64,000 nucleotides of DNA from an uncultured Clostridia bacterium (GTDB taxonomy: Bacteria; Bacillota; Clostridia; Oscillospirales; QAKW01): assembly GCA_944385895.1 (NCBI GenBank), contig CALWYZ010000001.1, positions 104,879 through 168,878 on the forward strand, written 5' to 3'. How positions within the stretch are numbered: the first letter of the stretch is position 1; every line of letters starts with the position of its first letter. The notes under the pieces were generated by a model. The model saw nothing but the letters and a program-made list of their open reading frames with translations, did not search any database and was not told where the DNA came from. Position numbers and translations under genes: made by a program. Shown here one piece after another: positions 35,188 through 44,900 of the stretch.

Positions 35188-36483
35188 TTATTTCTGAATC
35201 AGTTTTTCGGTTCCGCCCATATATGGCTGCAGAGCCTTTGGTATTCTTACGGAGTATTTACTGCCGTCAAACTCCAGGTTGTTTTCCAAAAAAGCTATAA
35301 GCATTCTTGGCGGAGCAACAACCGTATTGTTAAGAGTATGAGCAAGATATTTTTCGCCGTTTTCGCCTTTAATTCTTATACCGAGTCTGCGTGCCTGTGC
35401 ATCTCCCAGATTTGAGCAGGAGCATACTTCAAAATACTTGCCCTGTTTGGGTGACCATGCCTCTACGTCATAAGACTTGACCTTAAGATCGGCAAGATCG
35501 CCGGAGCAGCATTCCAATGTGCGTACCGGGATATCAAGTGATCTGAACAGTTCTACGCTGTAGCCCCACATTTTGTCAAACCATTTCATACTGTCCTCAG
35601 GCTTACAGACAACTATCATCTCCTGTTTTTCAAACTGGTGTATACGGTAAATTCCGCGCTCTTCTATACCGTGTGCGCCTTTTTCTTTTCTGAAGCAGGG
35701 CGAATAGCTGGTAAGGGTGAGAGGCAGCTGGCTTTCAGGAGTCATTGTATTTATAAACTTACCTATCATGGAGTGTTCGCTGGTACCGATAAGATAGAGG
35801 TCTTCACCTTCTATTTTATACATCATGGCGTCCATTTCGGCAAAACTCATAACGCCTGTCACAACATTTGACCGTATCATGAACGGAGGTACACAATAAG
35901 TAAACCCTTTATTTATCATAAAATCACGCGCATATGCCAGTACAGCGCTGTGCAGACGTGCTATATCGCCCATAAGATAATAGAATCCTTCGCCGGCAAC
36001 ACGTCCGGCGGCCTCTTTGTCAATACCGTTAAACATTGCCATGATATCGGTATGATACGGAATTTCAAAATCCACCTTTGTCTGCTTGCCGAATTGCTGA
36101 ACCTCAACATTTTCGCTGTCGTCGCGCCCGATAGGCACAGACGGGTCGATAATGTTTGGCAGTGTCATCATGATTTCCTTTACCTTTTCACTCAGCTCAG
36201 CCTCTTTTTTTTCGGCCTGGGCCAGCTTTTCAGACTGTTCTGTCACCAGCTTTTTCATCTGTTCCGCTTCTTCGCGCCTGCCCTGTGCCATAAGCGCGCC
36301 TATCTGCTTTGAAATCTTGTTGCGGTTGGCGCGCAGATTGTCTGCCTCCAGCTTGTTTTTTCTGTTTTGCATGTCCAGTTCTAAAACCCGGTCGACAAGC
36401 GGCAGCTTTGATTCCTGAAACTTATTTTTTATGTTTTGTTTTACAATTTCAGGGTTTTCCCTTACAAATTTTAAATCCAGCAT
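35188..36483 (-). CDS. serS: Seryl-tRNA synthetase
   Basis: A class II synthetase of 431 residues charging tRNA-Ser. The N-terminal coiled-coil arm that grips the long variable arm of tRNA-Ser is seen at about 30-100 (LEADNLRANRNKISKQIGAL onwards). Motif 2 (CFRKEKGAHGIEERGIYRIH) and motif 3 (NNTVVAPPRMLIAFLENN) complete the active site. The start at 36483 follows TAGGAGG. Upstream is a T-box leader, so expression should rise when uncharged tRNA-Ser accumulates. Confidence 0.97.
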   Translation of the reverse strand: MLDLKFVRENPEIVKQNIKNKFQESKLPLVDRVLELDMQNRKNKLEADNLRANRNKISKQIGALMAQGRREEAEQMKKLVTEQSEKLAQAEKKEAELSEKVKEIMMTLPNIIDPSVPIGRDDSENVEVQQFGKQTKVDFEIPYHTDIMAMFNGIDKEAAGRVAGEGFYYLMGDIARLHSAVLAYARDFMINKGFTYCVPPFMIRSNVVTGVMSFAEMDAMMYKIEGEDLYLIGTSEHSMIGKFINTMTPESQLPLTLTSYSPCFRKEKGAHGIEERGIYRIHQFEKQEMIVVCKPEDSMKWFDKMWGYSVELFRSLDIPVRTLECCSGDLADLKVKSYDVEAWSPKQGKYFEVCSCSNLGDAQARRLGIRIKGENGEKYLAHTLNNTVVAPPRMLIAFLENNLEFDGSKYSVRIPKALQPYMGGTEKLIQK

Positions 36484-36502
36484 ATATTTTCCTCCTAAAA
36501 AA

Positions 36503-36715
36503 TAAAAAAATCCCTTCCTTCCCTTGGGACGAAGAGATAATCCGTGTTGCCACCCAAATTGCGATAAAAATCGCCGCTCGAATACGCTGTACGGGGCGTT
36601 TCCCCGCGGCTGTTAACCGTCAGGCTCAGAAAGCGGATACACAGTGTCTGTCACCGGTTTGCACCGTACACCGGCTCTCTTGAGACACAACACAGCTTAT
36701 TCTTTCATCAATGCC
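36503..36715 (-). ncRNA. T-box leader (serine) of serS
   Basis: On the minus strand the leader contains the T-box sequence TGGGTGGCAACACG (36556-36543), whose GGTG-like bulge pairs with the tRNA acceptor end. It is followed by a GC-rich hairpin (CTTCGTCCC with GGGAAGGAAG) and a T-run at about 36534-36504, the terminator that competes with the antiterminator. Upstream, a long Stem I region includes AAGAGAGCCGG and a TATCCG segment. The UCC triplet at 36637-36635 is a candidate serine specifier codon, which I could not confirm by folding. Confidence 0.9.
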
Positions 36716-36721
36716 GAAATA

Positions 36722-36750
36722 ATTATAAAACATTTTTGCTGAGATTTCAA
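36722..36750 (-). promoter_or_regulatory. serS T-box promoter
   Basis: Minus-strand TTGAAA (36750-36745) and TATAAT (36727-36722) are 17 bases apart, immediately upstream of the T-box leader. Confidence 0.8.
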
Positions 36751-36903
36751 TGTTTTTGCCGTATTTTATTGAATTTATCAACACATATTTGATTTTATCT
36801 TGAGTTAATTATATTATATTTGTAAAAATGTAACCTTTATAAAAGATAAAAGCATTTAATTATTGTAAAACCATGGTTTTAAAATACAAACAGGGGGGAT
36901 GAC

Positions 36904-37398
36904 ATGAAAATCGATATTGACATGACACGGAAAATGTTTTCTGAAATTATGAAAGAATTCGGCCCTGCGGTATATCATCTTGCACTTTCCTTTACGGGTG
37001 ACATAGAACTTGCCAATGACATATATCAGCAGACATTTTTGCTTTTGCTGGAAAAGAAGCCGACGTTTACCTGCCGTGTTCAGCTTAAGGTATGGCTGCT
37101 CAGATGCGCGCGAAAAATATCAGCTTCGGAGCTCAGACGAGCGGAAAACCGCCGTACTGTGCCTCTGGACGGTATAATCGAGCAGCCTGCTGTAATTGAT
37201 GCGGGTTCAAGTGAGTTTTATGATTTTCTTTGTGTCCTCAGCCCTAAATACCGTCAGGTAACTGTACTTTTTTATATAGAGGATATGAGTGTTAAGGATA
37301 TCGCTTCGGTACTCTCAATTTCAGTATCCGCTGTCAAAACAAGACTTGCTCGCGCACGCAGTGAACTGAAAAAAATTTATAAGGAGGAGCTGTTATGA
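36904..37398 (+). CDS. ECF-type RNA polymerase sigma factor
   Basis: The 164-residue protein has the two ECF regions. Sigma region 2 (about 15-80) includes DIELANDIYQQTFLLLLEK, and region 4 (about 105-158) contains LSPKYRQVTVLFYIEDMSVKDIASVL and SAVKTRLARARSELKK, the -35-binding helix-turn-helix. The ATG is followed 4 bases before the end by the ATG of a membrane protein (ATGA overlap), the usual sigma/anti-sigma arrangement. The GGGGGGAT binding site is strong. Its target promoters are unknown. Confidence 0.92.
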   Translation: MKIDIDMTRKMFSEIMKEFGPAVYHLALSFTGDIELANDIYQQTFLLLLEKKPTFTCRVQLKVWLLRCARKISASELRRAENRRTVPLDGIIEQPAVIDAGSSEFYDFLCVLSPKYRQVTVLFYIEDMSVKDIASVLSISVSAVKTRLARARSELKKIYKEELL

Positions 37399-39320
37399 AT
37401 TTTGACAGGTTAAAAAAGGAACTGCCGAGTCAGGACAGTATAAATAACGTCTTGGACAAAGTTTCTGAAAAAGATAATAAATATATCGAAAAACTCTGTA
37501 AATTAAAATACAATAAGTCAAATCATATAAAAATAATACAAATAGTATCCACTGCTGCGGCTGTCGTGGCAATAGTTACGGTATTCTCATTATGGGCAAT
37601 ACTGGGACGCGGCGTAAGAGGACAGTTTGAAAACCCCTCAGGTACGACCCAGACAGATGAAATCAAGACATATACCGTGACAATATCAGCAGAGGGTCAG
37701 CTGCTTGAAGGCGCAGATCAGATGCAGGGGTTCTTTGACGACTTCATAAGCTCAAAGGCATGCATAATGCAGGTTGTGCACATGGACAGAGACACAGATA
37801 ATTATTACGGTCTGGAGGAGGGGGAGGTGCCCGTATCATATATCACTACCTTAAGCTGCAGGGCGGACGGAAAGGCTACGGTAAGCTACGACCAGCCTGA
37901 TGACGTTTACAGCTTGATAGACTTTAAATTCGGCAGCCATGAGTTTGACCATATAAAGCTTGTGCTTGACAGAACAGCCGGAATGTATTTTGCACAGGTT
38001 ATTGACTTTGACGACGGCACAATGAGCTCTACCGTTTTTCTACCGCTGGAGGCTGTGAAAAACAGCTCTGAAAATTCCGACAGGGTATACGACAGCGATA
38101 TGGCACGGCCTGTAACGGTCAAAGACGGAGAGGTAATATCCGGGAAAGAGTCACTGCGCGATTTTTTCGACAGCGCAATTAAGGGCTACTATGTTTCGGC
38201 TCAGATCAACTCTCAGATCTACCGCCATATAGACGAGGGCACCGGCTTGCAGATCGAAGGCGGACTTGATAACGAACATTTTTTAAACGGTATGCCGGTC
38301 ATAGAAAAGGCGGACGATGACAACGGGCTTTTGTCTATAGGCTTTAAAGATGTAAACGGCGCCATAATAAACGTCATGCAGCTGAGTACCGACGAAATAG
38401 AAAGTCTCGGTCTACTGTTCAGCTCGGCACAGGCGGAGCTGTGTAATTCATCCATGACGGAATCGGCTGCGGTAAACAAGCAGACGTGTGGGCTCATAAC
38501 AGACGAGCTTATAAAAAATCCGCCGAAGTCCTCAAAAACTCAGCTCCAAACTTTACCGAGCTTCTATTTTGAGCTCAACAGCTGCGTTACGTTTGAGTTA
38601 TACAGAGACGACAATCAAGAAATATCCGATGTAATGGGACTTAAGTATTCTTTTGAAACAAGCGCCCAAACTGTAAAAATCAGCGATGGACTTGTCAGTC
38701 TGCTCAACGAGGTCGTGACCGAGTCGGTAAGCAACGGGGTGTTTGAACTTGCCACCGGTATGAAATCCCGGTTTTATGATTTTGCAAAAAAATACAGAAT
38801 AGATTACATGCCTGTTTTCAGCGACAGTCAAAGCCTTAGCGCCGATGACGTCAGGTGGCACATTTATGCATGCATGGGCTTTCCCGAAATATTTACCGGC
38901 GGTCAGCTCAACGACTATGCGCTCTGGATGTACGGTATGGAATTTAAATATGCACAGGACGACAAGGTGCCGATGGAAGTCGGGTCGTATAACCCCGAAA
39001 CATACATGGAGCTTTCGGACTATGAGTATTATCAGGATGAAAACGGCGAGAATATTGTGAGGGTAGAGCTGTTGCAGTATGATTATCAGGAGGCCTACGC
39101 CTCTATGCCGGTGCTTGCGTCGGCGATATCCCAATCCGGCAGTGATACCGATACATTTATACGCGAAGCGATAATGAACGGCAGTATCAGCCGGTACGGA
39201 CAGCCGTATTACAAACATGTGCTGACATATGTTTCTGATGACGGATATACGCCTCAAAGGTTTTTGAGTCACGACAAGTATTACAGAGACGAAAACGGGC
39301 AATGGGCGCCCAACTATTGA
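37395..39320 (+). CDS. Membrane-anchored probable anti-sigma factor with large ectodomain
   Basis: The product is 641 residues. A cytosolic segment of about 45 residues (FDRLKKELPSQDSINNVL) could bind the sigma factor, followed by one transmembrane helix (about 46-70) and an extracytoplasmic domain of about 570 residues. That domain holds repeated acidic strands and an EWLLQ-free, Tyr/Asp-rich C-terminus ending GQWAPNY. I do not recognise the outer domain. The coupled start with the sigma gene suggests the pair senses an envelope or extracellular signal. No anti-sigma zinc motif (HxxxCxxC) is visible in the tail. A terminator follows. Confidence 0.72.
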   Translation: MNFDRLKKELPSQDSINNVLDKVSEKDNKYIEKLCKLKYNKSNHIKIIQIVSTAAAVVAIVTVFSLWAILGRGVRGQFENPSGTTQTDEIKTYTVTISAEGQLLEGADQMQGFFDDFISSKACIMQVVHMDRDTDNYYGLEEGEVPVSYITTLSCRADGKATVSYDQPDDVYSLIDFKFGSHEFDHIKLVLDRTAGMYFAQVIDFDDGTMSSTVFLPLEAVKNSSENSDRVYDSDMARPVTVKDGEVISGKESLRDFFDSAIKGYYVSAQINSQIYRHIDEGTGLQIEGGLDNEHFLNGMPVIEKADDDNGLLSIGFKDVNGAIINVMQLSTDEIESLGLLFSSAQAELCNSSMTESAAVNKQTCGLITDELIKNPPKSSKTQLQTLPSFYFELNSCVTFELYRDDNQEISDVMGLKYSFETSAQTVKISDGLVSLLNEVVTESVSNGVFELATGMKSRFYDFAKKYRIDYMPVFSDSQSLSADDVRWHIYACMGFPEIFTGGQLNDYALWMYGMEFKYAQDDKVPMEVGSYNPETYMELSDYEYYQDENGENIVRVELLQYDYQEAYASMPVLASAISQSGSDTDTFIREAIMNGSISRYGQPYYKHVLTYVSDDGYTPQRFLSHDKYYRDENGQWAPNY

Positions 39321-39341
39321 CGCTGTCAAAGTGCAATAAAT

Positions 39342-39371
39342 AAAGACCTGAGCATTCATGCTCAGGTCTTT
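39342..39371. terminator. Terminator between the sigma operon and the Ca2+ ATPase
   Basis: AAAGACCTGAGCAT pairs perfectly with ATGCTCAGGTCTTT around a 2-base loop. The stop codon of the convergent ATPase gene lies inside the stem. Confidence 0.85.
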
Positions 39372-41929
39372 GGTGTTTTTTTGGATACAATGAGCTTTCT
39401 TATCATGTCTGCAGGTATGACGCTGGCGCTGAGCAATATTATTTCGGGAAGCTTAGACAATGGTATTCCGGAGGTGCGGAACATGCTTCCTCCGAAATAA
39501 ATAAGCCATAACTGAACTGCAATTATCAGAAGGAAAATGAATATGTAGGCTCTGTTTTTGGAAAGGTTTGCGAAAATTCTCAGTCTGTCGCTTCTTGCCG
39601 AAAAGCTGGCAAAAATCCCGCTGAAAATAAACAGTGCAAAAAACGCTGTCATAAATCCGGTATTGTCATGATAAAAACCGAAACGCTCTTTAAAATAATC
39701 AAGGCATAAGAAAGCTATGCAAAGCAATAGACTGTATCCGCCCATTGTAAGTATTTGACCTGCCATTCTGCCGTTAAGCACATGCTCGCTTCTCTTTACC
39801 GGCATTTCACTCATGTATCGTATAAGCGGCGGCTCTCCGGCGTACGCAAGACCTGCCAAAGTGTCCATGATTATGTTTATCCACAGCATCTGCATGACAG
39901 TTACCGGGGTGTCAACGCCGATAAACGGTCCGATTATGGAAATCCCGACCGCACATAAATTCATTGTCAGCTGAAATACAATAAATTTTCTGATGCTTTT
40001 AAAGATAGTCCTGCCGTACAATATTGCTTTTGATATAGAGGTAAAATTATCGTCAAGGATAACGATATCTCCTGCCTGTTTTGCAACCTCAGTACCGCTA
40101 CCCATAGCAAATCCGACATCTGCCTGTTTGAGTGCGGGAGCATCGTTAATACCGTCGCCTGTCATACCGCAGACAAGCCCGATACTTTGTGACACGCGTG
40201 CAAGCCTGCTTTTATCTGCGGGCAGAGCGCGGGAGACGACCTTCAGTCTTGGAATAAGCGCTGCAAGCTCACTGTCTGACAGCTTTGACATCTGATCGCT
40301 TGTAAGGGTAACTGCATTATCTGTCAGTATTCCGCACGCCTGGGCTACTGATTTGGCGGTATCGGCATTGTCACCTGTGACCATACATACATATATTCCC
40401 GCGTTCTGAACTGTTTTAACAGAGTACATAGCGTCGCGCCGTATTTTGTCTCTTATTGCAATAATACCTATTATACTGTAATGCTCCATATCGCTGCTTT
40501 TGGCAAGAGCGATCACCCGAACGCCATCCGAGACTAGCTTTTTCCATTGATTTAAAAGTGCCTGACTTACATTTGAGGCTTTTGAAAACAGTATTTCGGG
40601 CGCACCTTTGATATACCAAGTACCTTTATGATTTACAGCCGAATATTTTCTTGTGCTGTCAAACGCTATTTTTTTTGATATAGTCAAATTATCAAACGAC
40701 TTATCATAAACATAGCTCAGCAGTGCGCGGTCGGTAGCATTGCCTCCGACAGGATTTTTACCTATCATTGTGCTGTCACAGCCGAGCTGGCAGCAGCATA
40801 TTATGTCTGTTTGCTCAGCCTGTGGAGGATCTTTGAAAAATCTGCCGTTTATATCATAAAATCCGGTTACAGACAGACGACCGTTTGTAAGAGTGCCCGT
40901 CTTGTCGCAAAAAAGTATGTTCAGGCTTCCGCTGGATTCAATGCCTACAAGCCTTCTTACCAATACGTTGTCTTTTTTTAGTCTGCGCATGTTGGCCGAC
41001 AGTACCACGGTTATCATCATCGGCAGACCCTCTGGAATTGCAACTACCATTACTGTAATAGCAAGAGTGACGGCATGCAGCAAATCTGAAATCAGCACCG
41101 GAAAAGACATCAGCTCTGCTTTTATAAATGCAGGATCAAACGAATTGTCCAATATAAGAAGATTAAACAGATCCGCCGCAAAGACAAGAGCAGCAGCGCC
41201 GTAGCCTATTTTGCTCAGCACTCCGGCTAGAGTCTTGAGCTTTTGAGTGAGCGGGCTTTTGACAGTTTCGTTCTGTATTTCTGCAGCCACGTTTCCGTAA
41301 AATGTTCTGTCACCGGTACGTCCAACGGTCATTATGCACTCGCCTGAGGTTATAACGCTGCCTCGGAATATCTGGCTTTTGCAGGCCAGATCCCAGCTGC
41401 TGCCGGGTTGACCCGGCAGTTTTTGTACCTCTGTGCTTTCTCCGTTGAGTGCGGACTGGTCAACGAGAACAGCTCCCTTAATCATTATCCCGTCAGCCGG
41501 AACTCTCTCGCCTGCGCTCAGATATACCGTGTCTGTTACAACAAGTTCGCTAACAGGCAGTGTTATAAGCTTTCTGTCCCGCATCACGCGGCATTGTAAG
41601 ACTGCTGACTGTTGTTCCAGCTTCAAAAACGCGCTTTCACTTCCATATTCGGAGACGGTGGATACAAAAGTGGCAAGAAAAAGCGCTATGGCAATTCCAA
41701 GCGGCTCGTATATGTCTGCGTTTCTGAAAGCTATAAGTATGTTTAGAGCAAGAGCAGCCAAAAGTATTTTAATTATCGGATCGCCGAAAGCAGACAGGTA
41801 CTGTCTGAAAAATGTTTTTCTGGGACGTCTTGTAAAGCTGTTGTTTCCGTACTCTTTTCTTAAACTTTCTACATCTTTAGTTCTGTTTCCGTGAGGTTTG
41901 TATTTTATATCACAAGGTAATAATGACAT
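39362..41929 (-). CDS. Calcium-type P2 ATPase (cation-translocating)
   Basis: An 855-residue P-type pump expected to export Ca2+ across the cytoplasmic membrane. It shows VAIPEGLPMMITVVLSANM (the PEGLP membrane motif of Ca2+ pumps), the phosphorylation site FCDKTGTLTNG, the TGES-like NGESTEV actuator motif and [18 protein letters not shown]. About ten helices are predicted, six of them in the last third. The N-terminus is cytosolic, without HMA domains. Its ribosome binding site is in the loop of a 14-bp inverted repeat whose 3' arm contains the ATG. addA lies 59 bases upstream. Confidence 0.92.
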   Translation of the reverse strand: MSLLPCDIKYKPHGNRTKDVESLRKEYGNNSFTRRPRKTFFRQYLSAFGDPIIKILLAALALNILIAFRNADIYEPLGIAIALFLATFVSTVSEYGSESAFLKLEQQSAVLQCRVMRDRKLITLPVSELVVTDTVYLSAGERVPADGIMIKGAVLVDQSALNGESTEVQKLPGQPGSSWDLACKSQIFRGSVITSGECIMTVGRTGDRTFYGNVAAEIQNETVKSPLTQKLKTLAGVLSKIGYGAAALVFAADLFNLLILDNSFDPAFIKAELMSFPVLISDLLHAVTLAITVMVVAIPEGLPMMITVVLSANMRRLKKDNVLVRRLVGIESSGSLNILFCDKTGTLTNGRLSVTGFYDINGRFFKDPPQAEQTDIICCCQLGCDSTMIGKNPVGGNATDRALLSYVYDKSFDNLTISKKIAFDSTRKYSAVNHKGTWYIKGAPEILFSKASNVSQALLNQWKKLVSDGVRVIALAKSSDMEHYSIIGIIAIRDKIRRDAMYSVKTVQNAGIYVCMVTGDNADTAKSVAQACGILTDNAVTLTSDQMSKLSDSELAALIPRLKVVSRALPADKSRLARVSQSIGLVCGMTGDGINDAPALKQADVGFAMGSGTEVAKQAGDIVILDDNFTSISKAILYGRTIFKSIRKFIVFQLTMNLCAVGISIIGPFIGVDTPVTVMQMLWINIIMDTLAGLAYAGEPPLIRYMSEMPVKRSEHVLNGRMAGQILTMGGYSLLLCIAFLCLDYFKERFGFYHDNTGFMTAFFALFIFSGIFASFSARSDRLRIFANLSKNRAYIFIFLLIIAVQLWLIYFGGSMFRTSGIPLSKLPEIILLSASVIPADMIRKLIVSKKTPKT

Positions 41930-41973
41930 GGCTTTATTTCTCCTTACAGAAAAATATATGCCATGTCATTATT
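41919..41973 (-). promoter_or_regulatory. Start-codon hairpin of the Ca2+ ATPase gene
   Basis: A perfect 14-bp inverted repeat, AATAATGACATGGC (mRNA 5' arm, 41973-41960) and GCCATGTCATTATT (3' arm, 41932-41919), encloses 27 bases with the AAGGAG site. The ATG (41929-41927) is buried in the 3' arm. No T-run follows, so it is not a terminator. It could sequester the start codon and control translation. Confidence 0.6.
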
Positions 41974-41988
41974 ATTTATTTCCAAGTT

Positions 41989-44900
41989 TTACACTTCAAT
42001 AAACTCTGACAGTGCAAAGCTGTAAATATATTTATGCGCTGTCGTTATGCCTTTCAGCTTATATATGGCCATAGCATATAGTTCAAGCTGAATTGCATAT
42101 CTTTTTGCCAGTTCACCGGCATTGCTAACGGCATCTGTTTTGTAATCGACTATTACGGCGCGGCCGTCTGTGTCAGTGTACCAGCAGTCGATAACTCCCT
42201 GTACAATGACGTTTTCAGTGCTGTCTGTATCCAGAATTCTGTTTGCGCTCACCGAAAACAGAAATCTTTGCTCCTTACTGCACGTATCCAGTGAATTTAG
42301 ATATCGCATTTTATCGCTTGTCAAAAACGCAAGTATTTTTTCCTTTTCTATGAGCGTTCCGTCTCGCTTTGAAATAAACTGCTGCTCTATAAGCCGGTTT
42401 ATCTCTTTCTCAAGAGATTGCATATCAGATATCACTTTGAAATCGCAGAACTGTAAAAACCTATGTGTGGCATTTCCGCGATCGGTGCCGGTTATTCCGT
42501 TTTGCAAAAATCTTGGACGTGGGTGGCTTTTAAATGAACTTTCATGCTCGTTTTTGATATTTTTTATTTCTGATACTGATAGCTTTGCAGGTATAAGAGT
42601 GCTTTTAATGTGCGGATATTCTCTGCTTGTCATCTGTCTGATATACTGTTGGGTAAATAAAATATCGCTGCCAACGTATGTTTTTTTACTGTTTTGCTCC
42701 TGTTTTTCTATATCGGCGGGTATGATTTTGACATCAAAAAGACTGTCACCTGTTTTTCTTACATCAATACCTGCAAAAGCACGCAAAGGATTTGCCGAAT
42801 CGGTATTTATCACAGCGTAAAGTATCCATCTGAAAAATGAAGCCTTGGAAAAAATATCATAGTTTGACGGATTTCCATCTGCTCTGTCAGCGTTTATTAT
42901 GGCTTTTTCGGCATCTGCCGCAGTCATGGCTGAGGTTATAAAAAGATGCTGTTTTGCACGGGTCAACGCTACATATAACAGGCGTATGTATTCATTCAAT
43001 TCGTCGGCTTTGATTTTTTCTTTTATCGCAGTGCGGCAAATCGAGCTGAAATCTCTGTGGGTTTTATTATCGCGTATATACGCTCCAGCGCCCAGCTGAC
43101 TGTCAAGAAGAATATCTCCCGTTACTTTTGTCATAATATCATTTCCCGTACAGACAAGAAACACGACCGGAAATTCCAGACCTTTTGAACGGTGTATAGA
43201 TAAAATATTTACACAGCTGTCAGATCTTCTGAGTTTTGCTGCGGGCAATGTCTGGTCCTTTTCTATGAGGTTTAGAAGGTAGTTTATAAAAGCAAAAAGA
43301 CCGCGGTAGCGAAGACTTTCAAACTTTGCGGCAAAGTCGGATAATAGTATCAGGTTTGCTCGTGCTTCCTCTCCGCCCGGCTCGCTTAGTACTCTAAGCA
43401 ATATTCCGCTTTGTTCGTATATCATATTTATAAGTCCGAAGACGTCGGTAACCGTGCTTTTTTCTCTGTAATTTTCAAGTGTCGTTACAAAATCGGCTGT
43501 TTTTTTATCCTTTTTTGCGTAATTTTTTACCGCGTCGTAAAACAACATACCCTTGTTTTGTGCCCGTATTCTGCCAAGCTCGTTTACGGTAAAGCCGAAA
43601 TAATCTGAATACATAAGGGTTATAAGCGGGATATCATTGTAGGGATTGTCAATGGCCTGAAGATATGCCAGCATGTCCCTTACCGGTAATGTATCAAGAT
43701 ATTTTTCGCTTGGGTTGTTGTTTACACACTCGATTCCTGCTGCCTCAAGTGTTTTTTCAAATACCGAGCCTGTTGTTGCGGGAGCGCGCATAAGTATCGC
43801 TATATCGCCGTAGGATACAGTGCGCTCCGTTTTGGTGTCGGTATCATAAATCTTCAGATTCCCGACTATTGCCTTTATCTTTTGTGTTACTATCTGAGCT
43901 TCGCTCTCAAGCCTTGAAATCGCGGTAGATGACCTTTTGTCATTGTCTGCAATAAGACAAATATTTACCGAAGCGGAGTCAATGTCTTTATACAAGCCTC
44001 CGTCAGACAGACGGTGGCTTGCCGTATAATCAATATCGCCGCGCTGAGTTGTCATAAGAGTGTCAAACACACGATTTACAAAATCCAGGATTTTCGGATG
44101 CGATCTGAAATTTTGATTGAGACTCAGCCTTGACGGCGCTGTCAGCCTGTCTGATACCGGATCGTGTGCGTTTTCCTGTCGCTGTATAAAAATCTGAGGG
44201 TAGGCGTTTCTGAAACGGTAAATGCTTTGTTTTATATCGCCGACTGTAAAAATATTTCTTTCATTCTTTGACAGTGCTCTGAAAATATAGTCCTGTATTT
44301 TGCTGCAGTCCTGAAACTCATCAACGATTATTTCGTTGTAAAACTCACTCAGCTCTATAGCAAGCGGCGTTTTTACTATATCATTGCCGGTATGGCTTTT
44401 AATCAGAAGTGAAAGAGCGTATTTTTCCGAGTCGTTAAAGCTAAGGATATTGAGCCGTCTGCGCTCGTTTGCCAGATTATTATTAAGCTCTAGACACAGA
44501 TTTAAATAAGTTTCTATTATTTTTAACTCGGCGGTTCTGTCGGTAACTACCGTTTTTTTATCGCCGTAAAAAAAGTCGCTCAAAATTTCCAACATACGTG
44601 ATTTCAGCTCGTTGCGTGCTTCTTTAAAAGCATCCCACTCGGAAGCATCGACGTCTTTTGGCCGGGTGGGATGGTTTTTGAACTGCATATTTGCAGCCTG
44701 CGCCACAGCTTTGTCGTAATCATATGTATTCAAGCAATTCAGAAAAGCCTCTGTATTATCCCGCTCGTTTTGATAAAAACTCACAAGCTTTTCAAATCCC
44801 GCATCCCTTGCTTTTTCACATATTGAGTCATACCTATCCATTATTTCCTTTATAGTCTCGGTGATATAGACGTGAATAAAATCATCGGCAAGCATATCGA

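Noticed and set aside
36795..36903. Autoregulated ECF promoter in front of the sigma factor gene
   Set aside because: TGTAAC at 36829-36834 resembles a SigX-like -35 element, but no CGTC/CGAC-like -10 lies at the right distance.
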